From: Eudorina sp. 2006-703-Eu-15
Lineage: Eukaryota; Chlorophyta; Chlorophyceae; Chlamydomonadales; Volvocaceae
Assembly (NCBI GenBank): GCA_003117195.1
Contig: BDSI01000051.1
Location: 835,547 to 899,546 of the forward strand
Length of the DNA stretch: 64,000 nt
Direction of reading: 5' to 3'
In this document: positions 62,487 through 64,000 of the stretch, in pieces
How the letters are laid out: each line of letters starts with the position of its first letter
Numbering within the stretch: position 1 is the first letter of the stretch
Made by a program: the position numbers and the translations under genes
Notes under the pieces: model-generated
Seen by the model: only the letters and a program-made list of their open reading frames with translations
The model's database searches: none
What the model was told of the DNA's origin: nothing

Positions 62487-63371
62487 GAGTCAACATCACC
62501 TGAACAACAACCATCCTCGACCTGAGACTGTGAATGCAGACACTGTGACACGTCTTGCTGTCGCCCCTCATATCGATAGCTCCAGGCGACCATGTTTGGG
62601 ATGGCCTGTACGTAGCGCTCATTTCATTCCCATACATCAAGATGGGCAGAGTGAGGGGGTTGCCTGAAAGCAAGGTAGACGTACCTAGGTATGATGAATG
62701 AATGAACTTTACAGCGGACCCCAAAGGGATCATGGTAGGTATGATGTCAATAATACGATATGTCCACATGTATGTGATGCTGCCAATAATTTCAACACAA
62801 CGAGGTAACGGGGTCATTCAAGATTTCATACATGAGACGAATTATGTATGCTGGTCATCAGCCGGGTCACATTCGTTGTATCTTTATATCAACGAGTGGA
62901 TCCTGCAGTACACATGGCGTGTGTTCCCCCCTAAAGGAACGAACACTGGCTGCAGTGACGGCGAGTGAGCACCACTGCTGTAAAATGATAGCCATATATG
63001 TATCTTCTTATGTATGGATTATAAAGCCGCTGGCGGCTTCCATTGAACCAACCTCACGCACTGGCGTTAGCAAGCACATTGATTGGTGATATGATGTGGA
63101 GCCTGTCCGGATCGCCATGGTGGCGCCAGTTCGTTTAGGCAGTGTATGGTGAGGAAGCCTCGGCTGTCGCCGTTGGCTGTCACCAATGACCCGCGGGGTC
63201 CACTGTAACATCCTTAATAATAATACAAATCGTAAGTACGGGTTGATATACGTACACGGACACGGATAAAGATATATGGTTATATATTATATGTATGTAG
63301 AAGATAGTGTTTATGTGGGTAATGTTTCGAGTTGTTCCTGCCCAGGCATCACACAGGGATTCTCCACAAAA

Positions 63372-63443
63372 GGGGAGTTGCGAGAATCGAACTCGCGACC
63401 TCTCGCACCCGAAGCGAGAATCATACCACTAGACCAAACTCCC
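63372..63443 (-). tRNA. trnP-CGG: tRNA-Pro(CGG), unit 12, fully canonical
   Basis: The second copy without any structural defect, with T4 immediately downstream. Confidence 0.92.
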
Positions 63444-64000
63444 ATACATGCCTCAGGCAAGGGTGACTAGAGCCGCTACAACTTGGGTATTCGGAACCAT
63501 CTTTCCTGTCGGTTGTGTTGTCAGGGCTTCAGCATCTAGCCTGTCAGCCTGTCAACGTGACATTGGCTGGATATTGACTCTCAACAGCATTTTGACTTTT
63601 AACAGCATTCGGCGAGGCAGGCCATCCCATGGACACACAGCAAAGGTGCCAAAGCATCGTTTGGTGAACGGCAGTCACAGCTAGCTGCCCTTCATCATAC
63701 AGATATGGGAAGCTCACAGGCCGCCAGCTCTCAGTTGTTGGGCATATCTCACGGGGCAAACAACAGATGCCATGCGCAAATCATGCAAAACAGATGTGGT
63801 ATATTGTAGTGTACATAATGATAATGCATCACCAACAGATGTCGTTCTTGTGATGGCTCATGCCCTACCCATGTGAGCCTTTTCTATTATGGATGATGTT
63901 ACAGTAGTGGAATGAGCCCGCGGCCTTTATGCACCTGGGGCCTCGCATCACCCACTGCCATACCAGATCCGTCATCGGATTTATCCTCAGATTCACAACC

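Larger units (their letters stand above)
38184..64000 (+). repeat. Tandem array of about 2.2-kb units each carrying two tRNA-Pro genes (at least 12 units, runs off the window)
   Basis: Near-identical head-to-tail units. Spacing between successive tRNA-Pro(TGG) genes is 2495, 2202, 2202, 2215, 2217, 2214, 2062, 2063, 2061, 2213 and 2185 bp. Unit 1 is longer because of a 292-bp insertion. Units 7-9 are shorter by about 151 bp (junctions near 53,513, 55,576 and 57,637). Units 4-10 lack a segment of about 18 bp (the AGTTTGGCCCTGGACA block) and carry an extra GAATG-rich stretch. Units 1-3 and 11 have the long form, and unit 12 is irregular there. Apart from the tRNA genes and an AT microsatellite (for example 42,540-42,560) I see no conserved coding frame. 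Frames of up to 196 aa run antisense through the tRNA genes and are not credible. Confidence 0.97.

Noticed and set aside
39067..63684. Repeated open frames of 60-196 aa in every array unit
   Set aside because: They read through or antisense to the tRNA genes (for example the 196-aa frame contains the reverse translation of tRNA-Pro), change frame between subtypes and show no codon bias. Their repetition only reflects DNA repetition.
38184..64000. CRISPR array or rDNA-type array
   Set aside because: The repeats are long, nearly identical 2.2-kb units, not short repeats with unique spacers, and contain no rRNA-like sequence that I could recognise.

Overview
This looks like nuclear DNA of a volvocine/chlamydomonad green alga. 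Coding exons are GC-rich with C/G-ending codons, and genes are split by many short introns with GT-AG borders and pyrimidine/TGCAG acceptors. TGTAA polyadenylation motifs follow stops, proteins carry long Ala/Gly/Ser/Gln low-complexity stretches, and the recognisable genes are eukaryotic and organellar (AdhE-type ADH, PTH2, RbgA-type GTPase, bromodomain protein). The species cannot be fixed from the sequence. No bacterial, viral or CRISPR features were seen.

Gene-bearing part (1-36,300). The window opens in the 3' end of a bifunctional aldehyde/alcohol dehydrogenase gene (+, to 608). Tail-to-tail with it lies one very large minus-strand gene (14,302 to 1,700). I assemble it from 11 phase-compatible exons into an unrecognised low-complexity protein of about 2,970 aa. 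Upstream on the same strand is a 9-exon bromodomain gene (24,152 to 16,692; about 1,588 aa) with a CxxC cluster, a coiled coil and a huge polyglutamine region. Its bromodomain has Tyr where the acetyl-lysine-binding Asn should be. Divergent from it is a 7-exon gene for a 204-aa conserved, probably plastid-targeted protein (24,729-26,808) with an 18-nt microexon. Then come a membrane-anchored peptidyl-tRNA hydrolase 2 gene (minus, 30,401 to 29,246) and, divergent from it, an organellar RbgA/YlqF-type ribosome-assembly GTPase gene (30,874-35,854). Exon ends were set by splice motifs plus reading phase, without transcript data.

Boundary zone (36,300-38,180). It holds a decayed direct copy of the downstream repeat, interrupted by a small hAT-like MITE with perfect 15-bp terminal inverted repeats and a perfect 8-bp target duplication. 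It is followed by an inverted, rearranged repeat fragment and a GGATGG-rich, partly palindromic minisatellite.

Repeat part (about 38,184 to the window end). At least 12 head-to-tail units of about 2.06-2.22 kb each carry two minus-strand tRNA genes, tRNA-Pro(TGG) and tRNA-Pro(CGG): 12 + 12 genes in 26 kb. The TGG genes are uniformly intact. Most CGG genes carry defects: a 13-bp T-arm duplication in units 1-3, an acceptor-stem A-C mismatch in units 3, 5, 7, 8, 9 and 10, and an anticodon-stem change in units 4 and 6. Units fall into subtypes, including a dimeric higher-order repeat of about 4.43 kb. Unit 1 is interrupted by a SINE-like tRNA-headed insertion. The array runs off the end of the window. 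It is the most unusual feature here: a satellite-like tRNA gene array restricted to proline isoacceptors.
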